This document shows positions 1 through 11,239 of a stretch of 33,670 nt of DNA, piece after piece. The translations under genes were made by a program, and so were the position numbers. Numbering within the stretch: the stretch's first letter is position 1; each line of letters starts with the position of its first letter. A model generated the notes under the pieces. The model was given only the letters and a program-made list of their open reading frames with translations. It had not been told where the DNA came from and ran no database searches. Source of the stretch: Zygnema circumcarinatum (taxonomy: Eukaryota; Streptophyta; Zygnematophyceae; Zygnematales; Zygnemataceae); assembly GCA_037447605.1 (NCBI GenBank), contig CM074818.1, forward strand, positions 1,631,771-1,665,440, written 5' to 3'.

Positions 1-250
1 ATTGAGAGGAGAGGAGGAGCTTTCGGAGCACTTGAGAGGCTGTCTTGTGAATAATAGGGACTGAAATTGTGTCTTGACGTACACTTGTCATGCAACCGTT
101 ATCCCAAGACCCGCTCATCTGTTTCATCCCAGCTTAATGGCTTCTAAACAACATCGGACCTCTATACTGTCATTCCATGCTTCCATACTACATATGTGTG
201 CGCATTTTGTAACATGTGAAGAGCTCTAATGCACAAGAATGGAAGCGCAC

Positions 251-276
251 GAGAGAGAGAGAGAGAGAGAGAGAGA
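251..276. repeat. GA microsatellite in a CTR9 intron
   Basis: An uninterrupted (GA)n run lies about 55 bases before the first recognised CTR9 exon, in what is presumably an intron. I find no coding exon in 1-329. The preceding CTR9 exon must lie outside the window. Confidence 0.85.
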
Positions 277-329
277 ACGAGAGCGTGTGTGAGAGAGAGT
301 GTGTAATATAGTGCATTCATATGGTGCAG

Positions 330-3300
330 GTGCAAGAGGCTGTGACCGGAAATGCACTGATGGAAGCTCCTGACGTGTGGACCAATCTCGCTCATATTCA
401 TTTGGCCAAATCGGAGACAACGCTTGCCATTAAAATGGTGGGAGGCTCCTCACTTTCTCTTTCTTCTTCTCTCCACTTTCGATCCCCCCCTCTCGTCTCT
501 ACCTCTCCATCTGTTTATCCCTCTCCCCATCTAATGCGGACGACTTCTCAAGATGGAAATCTTTGGATCAAATTTCCAGTCCTGCACAAGCCTCTACAGG
601 CTGCTTTGTCACATGCCTAAGATTTGGGTCCTTTCTGAAAATGCTTTTATTGCAGTACCAAAACTGTCAGAAACGATTCCACAGCGGCACAGACTCCCAA
701 GGGTTGCTCTACTTGGCCCGGGCTCAATATGAGGCCGAACAATATGTAGAATCTCAACGGACTCTTATGCGAGCGGTTCACATAGCTCCCACAAACTACA
801 CACTCCATTTTGATGCAGCCAATGTGATGCAGAAACATGCAAATGTCACTCTGAAGAAGGAAAAGCGGACTGCGGAGCAGGTGGGTGGGGGGTTACATGT
901 AATTCTATTTTAACTGAATTCAGTTTAGTGCCATCGCTTACCGTAGTAATTAGCTTCAATTGAGATCTCCTGGAGAGTTGGCCTCCCTGATAACCCAAAT
1001 CCCGAAAAACTTAGAAATCCCGAAAAATACCTTTGTTTTTGAGGTGGTGGGATGCAGGTCCGGCATGCAGTCTTGGAGCTGAAAACAGCTGTGCGAATGT
1101 TTGCTCAGGTATTTTAAATATTCTCAAAGGAAGCGCACCATAAAACTCAAGAACTTCTTCCTTATCTTTGTTTCTGCATTCTTCTTCGAGCCTCGTAAGG
1201 GCCATGAGAAAAATAATCTCTGCAGGAGCCATTACGGTTGTGAATAGGTTTGGATTATCCCATAAGACCCTCAACTTTTAAGGAAGCTTAAACATCCAGA
1301 AACGTGAAATCTGGTGAAACTTCTGAAGTCAGGAACCCTAATTCTTGCAATATGGAGGAGGTGGAAATCAAGGGTAAACCAGTGGACAGTTTGTAGCCCC
1401 TTACTGTAGCTTACATAAGGGCGTTGTCCAATGAAAGTTGTTGATATTCCTGCTCCGTGTTGTACATCATCCTTTGTCATATTTTCCTTCTCTCCCTTGC
1501 TAATCTCCGCCTGAAAGTCGGTCCTATTGCAGCTGGCTGCTCTAGGCCCTCAGCCAAGCCATGGATTTGACCAAACCAAAAGTAAACTGCACATGGAGTA
1601 CTGCAAGGTAATCGATTCCTTTCTGCCACAGCTCTGATTTCATTCGAGCATCTGGGTGGCTCAAAGTCTACGACTTTTATAGCTCTTGCGTATGCCATGT
1701 ACAGTGCTTTGTGCTTCAAGAGCTGTGTTTCCTTTTGGTTCCATGTGTAATGTGTTTGGACCTTGATGCTGTTAAAGGGTTAGTTGAGGGTTTCAGCTGC
1801 TCCTGGATGCAGCCAAGCAGCACTTGGAGGCAGCAGAGCGAGAGGAGCAGCAAAACAAAGTGAGAAATACTCTCCCTCTCCCTTTTTCCCTCTCCCTCTC
1901 CCTCTCCCTCTCCCTCTCCCTCTCCCTTTCCCTCTCCCTCTCCCNNNNNNNNNNCTCTCCCTCTCCCTCTCCCTCGTCCTCTTCCCCTCTCCCCCTCCCT
2001 CTCTCCTCCGTCTCTCGCCTCCTCTTCCCCCCCCCTCTCCCTCTCTCTCTCATTCTTGACATTTCCTCTTCACGAGCCCTCACGAAGCCTCTGAAACCCT
2101 GAAAGCCCCTAAGTCTTCTAAGAATGACAAAGTTCCGGCAACCCGAAATGTTTTGAACATTGTGTAGCCACTCTGTGTCTGAATGTCAAACATGTAATTG
2201 CTCGTTTTGGGGAGGCAACAGCAAAGGCAGGAGGTGGCCCGTCAGCAGGCCCTTGCAGCTGATGCTCGGCGGAGGGCTGAGGAGGAACGAAAGCTGCAGG
2301 TGGGGGAATCCGTCACCAGCTTTACTCTTTTGTACCTATGACTTAATGGTATCCTGGTTTTTGGTCTTCCAGACAAATCTTCAAAGCATCTGTTCATCGA
2401 GAAAAATCCTTGTCTCTTTCACTTTGTACATTTGTGGTGCTGCACCGGTTTCGGGTGAAAAGAGAGTGGTTCTGAAGGGGGCTTCTGGTCAATTCGATTG
2501 CAGGAGGAGAGGTTAAAGCGGGAGGAGGAAGACAGGAAAGCAGCAGCTGTGGAAGCAGAATTCCAGCGACGGAAGGTGCATCTTCTTTCCTCCACTTTTA
2601 CATTAAAGGGTTAGAGTTATGCTTTAGCCAAAATGTGATTATAATTCGTAAAGGTTGCAATACCTCCATCTCGACCTAAAGCAAACAGGCTTACAGTGAC
2701 AGGCTGCCTCCTCATTAGATTTCGGTCATTCTGCAGGCGTCTTGGAGGAAGTCGACAACGGTAGAGGAAGAGGGAGAGGGTGGAGAGAAGGAACATCGAA
2801 GCAAGAAGGAGAAGAAGAAGCGGAAGAAGAAGGCTTCTGAGGATGTTTACGAGGAGGAATATCATGAAGACTATGACTACAATAGGGGTTACGGGAGTGA
2901 TCCCGCCGGCAGTCCTCCAAGGAGGCGAGAAAGCAGCGTACCGGCAGTTGCAGATATTTTGGAGGATGATGTAAACGGTGAAAGAAAGGTAAGCATCATA
3001 TTACCTTAAAAACCGTAACCTGAGAAAGCCCTCAAGATTAGCAGATCAGGCGGTATAAGTTTTGAAAGAGACGCTCATCCCTTTGTGGAGGATGTGTGCT
3101 TGCCTGCTCCCTCCCCTATCTCATTTCTTTGCTCACCTCTCCCACGTCTTCTCATTTCCTCTCTCTTCTCCTCTCTTCGGATTATGTAGAGGTGGCTGAT
3201 TGTTTGGACAAGTTCAAAAAATGAAGATTATGTACTGCTGTAGTAACAGGAACCATTGAAGCATGTGCCTACGTTTATAGCCTTACCCTCTACAACCCTC

Positions 3301-3652
3301 AGAACTCTCGAAACTATGAACCCTAATTCTAAACCATATCAGATCTCATGAATTATTGGGATGCTCCGCTCTCTTCTAGTATGGGCCATACCATGCATGA
3401 CGATGATGATGATGCATGGGACATGCATGCGTGGAGCAGCGTGGGGACTCGTCAAGCAAACGAAAGCGCGGTCGCGCTGTTGCGGATTCGGATGATGAAG
3501 AGGAGAAGGGGGGAAGGAGACAAAGTGACTCCCGAGGAGGGGAGGAGGAGGAGGCTCCAGGAGAGCACGTAGCCGTGGCTGAAAGGGAGGAGGGGGAGGC
3601 AGAACAATCTGTGCTCAGGGACACAGGGCTGGATGGAGATGACAGTGATTAG
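330..3652 (+). CDS. CTR9: CTR9 homologue (Paf1 complex subunit), C-terminal exons, 5' end outside window
   Basis: CTR9 is the TPR scaffold of the Paf1 complex, which travels with RNA polymerase II and promotes histone modification. In plants it is VIP6/ELF8. Nine exons fit: 330-437, 656-880, 1058-1108, 1533-1607, 1797-1859, 2222-2299, 2504-2575, 2737-2988 and 3440-3652 (stop TAG 3650-3652). They give 378 residues plus the stop. The first two carry TPR-like helices (PDVWTNLAHIHLA; LLYLARAQYEAEQY, then APTNYTLHFDAANVMQ), as in plant CTR9. Next come a conserved VR..V.ELKTAVRMF segment, HGFDQTKSKLHMEYCK and LLLDAAKQHLEAAEREEQQ. A charged coiled-coil region follows (exons 5-7). Exon 8 is lysine-rich with an acidic/tyrosine stretch, and the last exon is the usual disordered Glu/Asp/Arg tail. 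Every intron is phase 0 with GT..AG ends. The gene converges on the YrdC gene. Family assignment is strong; the last-exon acceptor (CAG 3437-3439) is the least certain boundary. Confidence 0.9.
1869..2052. repeat. CCCTCT microsatellite with 10-N gap in CTR9 intron
   Basis: A pyrimidine tract built on CCCTCT/CCCTCC fills most of the intron between the exons ending at 1859 and starting at 2222. Ten N at 1945-1954 mark an assembly gap, so the tract length is unreliable. Open frames across it are low-complexity artefacts. Confidence 0.9.
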
Positions 3653-3655
3653 AGA

Positions 3656-3725
3656 GCGAGCGGGGGGAAGGGGGAGGGGGAGGGAGGGGGGGGGGGGAGG
3701 GTGAGGAGAGGAAGAGAGAGAGTGA
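3656..3725 (+). repeat. G-rich tract just after the CTR9 stop codon
   Basis: Beginning about four bases after the stop codon, the sense strand is almost all G and A, with many GGG to GGGGG runs and one run of about 13 G. It would lie in the 3' UTR and has enough G runs for a G-quadruplex. No function is shown. Confidence 0.7.
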
Positions 3726-4974
3726 GGGTTTTCCATCAACCCTACTTGGAGTCAAGGAGGTGCTGAAATGTAAGTTCGAGCACTTTCTCCATTGAAATGG
3801 GATTGAACACGAAGGAATAGAGCAGTGGCTGCACGCTGTCAATTTTAGAAATCAGTGACTCCTACCTCCCCCTCACCCTCCCCTCTCCATTCTCTACTGG
3901 TTGACCTTGCCTCTCTGCGGACTCGGAAAGGTCAAGTTTCGGATCTTGACCATCAACACTTTTTGAAATTTGACCGCAAACCTTTTTAGAGCTTGACCAA
4001 GTCTTACGCAAGACGTGCCCCCCAGGACCTCAAAAGGCTCCTGAATCCGAAACCAAAACCAGATGTGAAATTTGTGTTTTGTTAGACAGAAATGTGCATC
4101 ATTGAGCCCCGCACCACAGCTTGGCGCGGCATTTACGGTTGCTCCGGTAGACTGCACGGGGCCATAACACGCACTCGGACAAGATTACTTTGAATACCAA
4201 ATTAGACTGCGAGCGTTTATGACTTTTGACCTGCTTTGGTCATATATTTTGAGCCACTCGGCCTTCAGATTCAGAATTTTGTAGATGCGACAGCGGCAAT
4301 AAGAATAGATAATAGCAGTGACGAAGTTGTGAAGAGAAGGCACGAGAAGGCAGGTTGTCGATGCCCTTCCAGTCCACAAGTTAGCTTGGCTGGGTTTGGT
4401 GTACTGAATGATTTGAATGGGTTCGTGTTATGTCTAATCAATCTTTTCAATTAAGTGTACATAGATAGGCCAAACAGTTCGTTCAGCGCGGCAAAGCAAG
4501 CCAAACAAGTGTAAGTGGAACGAAAAAACGTCAACAAATCGAATTCACATCCCCATCCTCATTATCGTCCTCATCATCACCATCATCGTTATCATCAAAA
4601 GTTCACTAGTCCGCTTTGCATAGGTGATGCTGAACCCTCTTTAACTAGGAAGAGAGTTCACAGTCCTATGTCTAACCTATAAATCTACCTGTCAAACGCA
4701 CAAATTATCACCAAATTGCCTCTGTACAGCCTGCCAAATACGCCCCCCCTCAAGCCTTCCCTTCCTGCATGAAAGACATGGACTCACCATACCCGGTTCT
4801 CAAACTACCCTCCAATTAGGTCCTATTCAGGAATAAGCTCCTGAGCAAGTGTATTTAACGTTCTGTTGCAGCATTTACACAGCGAGGCAAGCAGTGTCGT
4901 TTAGGAGCATTGCAGCCTTCACCTGCAGCTCCTTCCGACGAAGTACCTAAATCGTTGAGCACGCTCAGAGCCCA
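3726..4974. other. Intergenic region between convergent CTR9 and YrdC genes
   Basis: No convincing exon on either strand; the open frames are short and match no family I recognise. It must hold both 3' UTRs. TTGACC/TTTGACC words recur at 3900-4000, and a short TCATC-type microsatellite lies at about 4550-4601. No clear polyadenylation signal could be assigned. Confidence 0.5.
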
Positions 4975-7900
4975 CTATCTTCTTGCATAGGGGTTTACTC
5001 CAACCAGTGTGTCTGCCGGATCTAACATCCAGTCCTCCAGCACGCCCTGCTTCTCACAAAAGTACACATAAAGGGACTTAAATCAGGAGAGCAAAAAACC
5101 CCAAGTTGCTGAACTATGATGCGGAACCATTCAGCCCTACTGATTCTGAAATTCATACTCAACAGCTAGGGAGTGGTTCATCGTTCACTAGAATGCCCCT
5201 CTATATTTCTTTGTTTGAGAGTGGATTAAGTATAAGACAAGGAGAAAACTTTCCAATGATAGGCAAGGCTCTGATGAAGGATCTCACCTTCCCTTGTCGC
5301 AGAATCACAGGGAGGTCTCCTGTCATGTCGATCACTGTGGAGGGATCGGCAATCCGGACACCCCCATCTACTACGAAGTCCACTCTCTGAGTAAATGCAG
5401 GGAGGGAGAAGGAGAAAAAAAGTGAATTAAGAAAAGCTGAGAAGGCACTATGCACATTGTGAAGAAAATTCACTCTGTTAGAGAAGTGCGCTCGTGGCCT
5501 TTTTGGCTGCACTTGTGTGGCACCTTTGGCCAACGAAGAGTCAAACACGGAAAAGGAACAGTTTGAGAATATTGGAAGGAGGAATCAAGGATAATGAGAG
5601 AATCACCTCATTAATGTCTAAAGAATCGTAGGACTGAGCGATAACGGCAGGATCTAGAAGCCATTCGTCCTCTGCTTGCTGAGTCATACTGCACCAACAA
5701 CAGCAACGAAAGTAACAGACTTGAGAACTGAGGGTAATGAGTTATGTCCTTGACAGATTGTAGAACAAGTTGTGTGCACTAAAACAAGTCCTAGTGATAT
5801 CCTATTGCGAGGGCAACATTCAACAGTAGTATATTCCACAATAACTCTGAGATGAAGAACTTGAAAAATAGAACGTTGAAGTAGACGTTCACAAGCATAG
5901 ATGGGAATAATAACATCCGAACACTAAAACTGCAACTGTGACTAATCCATCGACGCAAACATCTGTCCAACCGAGAACAAAGAAAAGCACGATAATTCAA
6001 ACTGTCCAACAAATTCTCCATGCAGACATCGACGTTTTCCTAACATGCAGAGTTCAGAAAAGAAAGTCGGAGTTGGATGTTGTGCAAAGCATGGCATGTC
6101 TTCTCCCATGAAAGTACGGCCGAAGAGAACCCCAAAGGCTACCCGCTCGCAAGTTCACCGACTGTACCTGGTGCAGAGCAAGGGCTCATCAAGCTGCTGC
6201 AGCAGCGCCTGACAGATGGCGTCGTTTGGCATGCGAACGCCCACACTCTTTCTCGGAGCACATTGCGCAGCAAGGCTTCCTCCAAAGGTGGTGCACTGCG
6301 CATGGTTTAGACAAGAAGGCTTTCAGGGGTCCATGGTTTTAAGTTGCAGGTGGCCATTGTAAGCGGCTAAGCTCAACAACTTTTACATTGTTCTCAAATT
6401 CTATATAGTGTTTGCTTACCCCCCAGCACATGAGAACGCTTGGGGATCGTCATATCTCCACTAGGCACTCTCGGTTTTATCTCCAATAGTCCAATTAAAC
6501 TATTAAGCTAAACTGCCAAAAAGGTAAAGTTGGCTCAGATCCCATATTGTAGCGTCTCCATCAAGCGCCGCCTGTGCCAGTTTCAAGGAGGGAGAGGGTA
6601 TTGAAAGGATGACCTATTTCAAGTAACTTGAAAGATTTTGAATGTAAATGATGGAATCCTTTTCTCGCTGCATTCTCTTTATCATGACGCTGCTCTTTTA
6701 ACTTAGTGAGAGGCATAAGTCAAGAGGAGGATACTGTGCCTATATTAAAAAACTACCAGTTAAACTATAAGTTCTATCACTATTCTTGACTATCCTTATA
6801 ACTATTTTATAACTATTCCTCTATAACTAATTGACAAAGACGAAAATCTTGAAGTAGCATAGTTCAGTCTCATCATTGAAAAATCCTCACCTGCTTAGGC
6901 ATGTCCTTGCTCGCCTTCAGAATAAATGTGTACTGCACAGCTCCCAGAATTCCTTCCCTCTTTGTCAGAATCAGAGGATATATACTAGTAAGGAGCTTCA
7001 AAGGATTGAAAATTCCTTTAAATATCATCTCACCCGGATGCGGAAGTTCAGACAGCTTCACCTTCAGACAACCGACTCAAAGGACTCGAAGTGGCTGCAT
7101 TCCTCAACTCAGTCATGATACCTGGAGACAAAACAAAAAGAACTATGCTCCCCGCTCCTCTCCTCTCCCCTCTGCCTCTCTCTCCTTCCCCTCCTCTTCG
7201 TTAAGCAAGAACTCACAGGGCCTGGGAGGCATTGCCGAGCTGCCCGAAAAGCGTTAGTCTGCCCATAGCCGTTGCCTCGAGGGAAGCCGAGTGTATATGT
7301 GTCGATGTCTTGAAAGGATCGGCAGAGGATGCTGAGGGGCTGTACAGAAGAATGGCAAGCAAAAAAGGTGCAAAAGGTACAAGAGATCATTCTTTGACGA
7401 TGCGTCTCAATCTCCACTAAAGTCTCACTGTATTCTCCTCTCCCTTCCCTATAGCTTTTCTCTCTCTATTTTCTCCCTCACCATTCCTCTTCTCTCTGTC
7501 CGAGACTTCTTCGATGAAAGCAGGCATCAACTCTTTGACATGTCCATCTCTAAGGGCTTTAGACAAAAAACAAGGGAAGAGATCAAGACCTTTTTCGGGT
7601 CCATCTTCTTTAGCCTGCATCAGCACAATACAGCAAATGCCATCGATCAAAGCAAGAGCAGCTAGAGCCCTAAGTTGACCTATACTTACCTTTAGGCTGA
7701 CTAATCTTCAAATTTGCTGGAGATAATTTGGCAGTATTTGCAGATACGAATTACACATGAAGGAACCAGAGGATTTTAAGGCTGGGCAGCACATACCTGT
7801 ATACTCTTTCCACAGCCTCTCGGTTTTTCAGGTCACAAACGATGGCATATCTGGATGATGATAATGCAGGACAGCAAGTCAGCTCTGATTAAAGAGTAAG

Positions 7901-9086
7901 GTCGAACCATCGCTTCACAGCATGGGAATCAAGACAAATTGCACTCTATCTGGATACAATCAACAGGCTAAATCACGTCATCTAGCTCCCCCTCTCTCTC
8001 TCTCCCTCAGTCTCTTTACCTAAATATTCCATTTTGACAGTGCAATTTGATCGCGCTGAATGAAATATGCACATTGTATGAGTAAGACAATAAGCTAAAG
8101 ATCACCAAGAAACTGTAAATTCGCTCGTACGCTTCCAGCGAATGCATTTCAGCCTAAGCGAAACTTCTCCACAACAAAACTATTGCAGTCTTCCGTTATT
8201 TCTATGTCATCTTTTGGTCAAAAGCTAACAAAAAAGTTTGGCAATATCCTTGTATGCAACACACTCAATCGTTCTATGAGCCAATGACACCATCTCAATA
8301 AAGAACGGACAAGAAACATAATAAACGAGGTTCTCTAAGAAGTAGCTGCACACCAAGGCCAATAAAATCCCTTCGAAATTAAGGATCAGATTGCTGGCAT
8401 GCGTAAGTATAGAGTGTAGAGTGAAGAAGGAAACATTGAAACAGCGAAGGAAATATATGGCATTGGCAGGCCTCACACAGTATCCGTAGGAATGACTCCG
8501 ACGGCTCCATTTTTTATCATTGCAGCGATGAGGGGCAGGCGTGTTGCATCGACGCCGGAGGGATCAAGTTCAAGGTACACCAAATCACCATTCTAAAGCA
8601 ACCTTCCAACAAAAATAAGTAAGCAACGCTCCACTAATATGTACAACAATATTACAGCAATCAGAATAATGCACAACCATGTAGAATGATGTACAATGTA
8701 AGCATTCAAACTATCAATAATCTGCAAGAGACTTACAACTTATGATATTCCAAACGCCTAAAAGAAGAAAGACGGAGGAGATTATATAGTGAAATGTATA
8801 CCTTTCTATTACCAGCTGCAGCGTACTTCAATCTTTTAGGGCTCCTCTTAACCACGGCCTGCACAGAAGTTGCAGCTCCTCCACAGGAACCTTTATCGGG
8901 TCCAAACGCACATTCCTGAGATCTCCCTACTGACCGGGATACCAAAAAATGACCTAAAAAACTGCTCCTTTTTCCATGTATTCTTCCAAAGCATGGCGCT
9001 CTAAGGTCAGCTTTCTGCGGAGCTTGCTTCCAAGAACAATCAGCTCCCGAAGGGATCCCAAACGAGAGCACCGATTTAGAAAACAT
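4975..9086 (-). CDS. YrdC/Sua5-family protein, probably organelle-targeted, ten exons, one apparent frameshift
   Basis: YrdC/Sua5 proteins make threonylcarbamoyl-AMP for the t6A37 modification of tRNA; YciO-like relatives share the fold. Exons in transcript order: 9086-8802, 8592-8477, 7850-7797, 7614-7590, 7339-7217, 6932-6891, 6296-6168, 5688-5607, 5386-5288 and 5046-4975 (stop TAG 4977-4975). Exon 1 codes about 95 residues that are basic and Ser/Arg-rich with few acids, like a plastid or mitochondrial transit peptide. The YrdC domain follows: GAVGVIPTDTVYAIVCDL (about 124-141), KKPLSILC (about 159-166), FPRGN, LPGP then YTFILKASK, RKSVGVRMPNDAICQALL, DEPLLCTS, VDFVVDGG...DPSTVIDMTGD, and LRQGKG. 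This order is typical of plant homologues. Summed exon length is 1027 bases, one more than a multiple of three. The excess lies in exon 7 at the C run 6240-6243; removing one base gives 341 residues. Whether it is a true mutation or a base-calling error cannot be told. YciO-like versus true Sua5 activity is not settled. Confidence 0.88.
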
Positions 9087-9472
9087 TGCTCTTAGTTGAA
9101 CGCGGCTCTATTTTTAAAATCTATCACTTTAGTTAGAATCTGATTACAAACACTTTGCAAATACACACCGCTTTGATTACGACGAGACAGATGCTACTCA
9201 CCCTCCCTCCCTCCCCACTCTCTGTGTGCAGGAATGGCCGCGGTCACGGCTCCTGCGAGAGTTTCACACAGGCTGTGTCACCATTGCTGGAGCCCTGTCA
9301 CGAGGTTAATGACGTGTCAATCACTGATTGGAAATATCCAGAAAGGTCAGCAAATTAATTGGTGCCCACCGGATTTAAAGTGGGAGCCGCTTCTTGACAT
9401 TTAACGGATAGAAGCACGTCTTATATCTCCTTTCCGCACACCTGATTGGTCCAAACCTCCTGTTTTATTTAA
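9087..9472. other. 5' flank of the YrdC gene, no gene seen
   Basis: The stretch upstream of the YrdC start codon should contain its promoter and 5' UTR. I see no TATA box I would defend, and no exon on either strand. Confidence 0.4.
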
Positions 9473-9660
9473 ATACAGTACGTACAGTATGGAAACGTAC
9501 CATAGCTGTACGGTAGGATCCATGGAGATGGCCCTCCATGAGGGAGCCGCACGCTAGGGCACAACTCTTGCAGTAAATCCACAGCTTGAGAGCTAAAAAC
9601 ACCACATGAAAGGTAGAGACACATCCATAGGGATTTAGCGGCACCTGCCAAGAGGTCCAA
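9473..9660 (+). repeat. Dispersed repeat, unoccupied copy of the 29780-31465 host repeat
   Basis: This block matches, base by base with scattered changes, the joined outer flanks of the nested element at 29820-31295. Shared words include GTACAGTA, GGAAACGTACCATA (GGGAACATACCATA in the other copy), CCATGGAGATGGCCC, GAAAGGTAG.GACACATCCA and CACCTG.CAAGAGG. Here a single TA (9503-9504) stands where the other copy has a 1.5-kb insertion flanked by TA. The repeat's own class is unknown and it codes for nothing recognisable. Confidence 0.8.
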
Positions 9661-10182
9661 GTGCGATGTGATGGTTCATGGTTCCATCAAATAACAAATT
9701 GCGGAAAGCCCACACCTTTGTTCCGCGTCAAGTCAAGCCGAGTGAAGCCTTGGCCAAGTCTTTACAATAACTCCAATTTTGCACATCGGTCAGGCAAAAC
9801 ATTATCAGTCGACGGTGGAGGATAGTCCTGAACAATAACCCATTCATGACATTGTTCTATGGCAGAAGAAAAGAATAAAAATCGAGAACCGCATTGAAAA
9901 AGTAACAAAAAAGTAATATAAAGTGGCTGAAAGGAAAGTGCGTTGTTTGCTGCAGAAACAATCGTGGAACTTTGATCGGCACGCTGGTGAGTCTCTCAAA
10001 TTTTTTTTTTTTTTTTTTTTTTGGCGCCAAAAAGGACAAAGCAGCAAGTTTCTTCTAGCATATGAGTGGGACAGCCATTCTATTGTTCAAAGTTTTGTTG
10101 TAGTGCTTCTTTTGTTTTCCCTTACTTTGTCGCAGAGATTATGTGAAAGGCTTTAAATGGTGAGGCTTTTTACAACCCTAAA
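9661..10182. other. No gene recognised; contains a 22-base T run
   Basis: A poly-T run occupies 10001-10022. A short exon-like stretch at about 9923-9986 ends before GTGAGT, but I could not link it to any other exon or family. I leave it uncalled. Confidence 0.5.
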
Positions 10183-10463
10183 GCAGGTCGGACCATTGGG
10201 TAGCAATCATTGGCCCAAAAGACATTGTCTGCCAAAGGTTGGCTGGTCCATGGTTTGTCAACCACTGGTCCAATGCTTGCAACCGTTGAAAGCGGCTGGC
10301 TGGATCAGCCAATTATTGGTTGCAGCTATGGCAATGGCTGGCTTGGTCTCCCAATCAATGGTCGCAACCATTGGCAATGGGATGTTGAGTCCGCCAAGCA
10401 ATGCCATTGCAACAATTGGTAACGTTTGGCTGGGTCCAATGGTTGGCTGGTTGGCCCTGCATC
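10183..10463. repeat. GGTTGGC/CCATTGG-rich dispersed repeat, copy 1
   Basis: The block starts CAGGTCGGACCATTGG and ends CCAATGGTTGGCTGGTTGGCCCTG, so its ends are imperfect inverted repeats. In between, ATTGG, CCATTGG and GGTTGGCTGG words alternate on both strands. A second copy with cleaner ends is at 23740-24005. It looks like a small foldback or MITE-type element. I see no matching target-site duplication here. A 225-codon open frame that crosses it is low in information and not called. Confidence 0.5.
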
Positions 10464-10929
10464 CACGACACGGATCCACACTGCGATTTTGGGGAATTGC
10501 AAATCGCGTGGGCCCCATTCTCCTATCAGCACCATTAAAACATGAAAGCTTAATCTTACACTCACCACAAAACATTTTCGTAAAAAATAAATTCTTTGAA
10601 GAAATCCGAAGGAAGAACACAATCATTCTTGAGTCTGATGAGTGTTTGAAAGCAAAGTTCCGTTACTGTCTGTCCCGTCTCTCTCTCTCCTCCCTGCCTA
10701 CCTCCTCCGCCCTGCCCACTGTATGCTCCTGCGTCCCCAACCACACCCTCCCTCTCTTGCTACTCCTCTCCCGCTCTCGGCCTCGGCCCATGCAAAAGAC
10801 TAATCCAATATTTGAAAATAAAAAATATAAATAATCCAATATTCTCTCACTCCCTCTGTCTTTCCTTGTCGAGCACCGCGAATATCGACGGCCGACGTTT
10901 CCTTTTGAAGAATCGAACGGCTGTGGAAG
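10464..10929. other. No gene recognised
   Basis: Mixed sequence with a CT-rich patch (10675-10780) and an A/T-rich patch (10800-10850). Open frames are short and unlike any family I know. Confidence 0.4.
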
Positions 10930-11239
10930 TACTTGCCGTACTTGCTGTACTAGCCGTTACGGGCTTCAGCAAAACTCACCGAATCTTCCCGCACGTGCCG
11001 CCGTAAGAGGCGCTCGCTCGTCTTTCCTCCTCCTTGGCTCCGATACGAAGCGATACGATACGATACTGAACGACACGGTACGATATGGTACGGTACGATA
11101 CGTACGGTCCAACATAAACTCTAACATGAACTCTAACAATACCGCCCGTCTATTGGTAACACGAACCTTCTATTTGAAAAAAACAATATTTTCGCCTCAT
11201 ATTTGCCAAAACCATGGCGAAAATATGAGGACTGTTGAC
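10930..11239 (+). mobile_element. pogo-like MITE, right-end fragment, split by a hAT-like element
   Basis: This is a diverged copy of the right half of the element at 29820-31295. Shared parts are GTACTAGCCGTTACGGGCTT, CGCCGTAAGAGGCGCTCGCTC, the CGATACGATAC tract, TGAACTCTAACA, and the CAATATTTTCGCC...CCATGGCGAAAATATGAGGAC end. The terminal repeat is interrupted after GAGGACTGTTGAC by the insertion at 11240-12081. It resumes at 12090 with TGTA, in line with the CACTGTA end of the intact copy. No transposase is present. Confidence 0.7.

Noticed and set aside
7690-7740. Alternative 16- or 7-base microexons for the YrdC gene before GTAAGT
   Set aside because: The 25-base exon at 7614-7590 fits phase and gives the conserved KKMDPKK segment before PLSILC.
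9923-9986. Exon-like stretch ending before GTGAGT, upstream of a poly-T run
   Set aside because: It has no ATG, family match or partner exon.
10157-10834. 225-codon plus-strand open frame
   Set aside because: It is composed of the GGTTGG/CCATTGG repeat followed by unrelated CT-rich sequence; it has no domain and no splice context.
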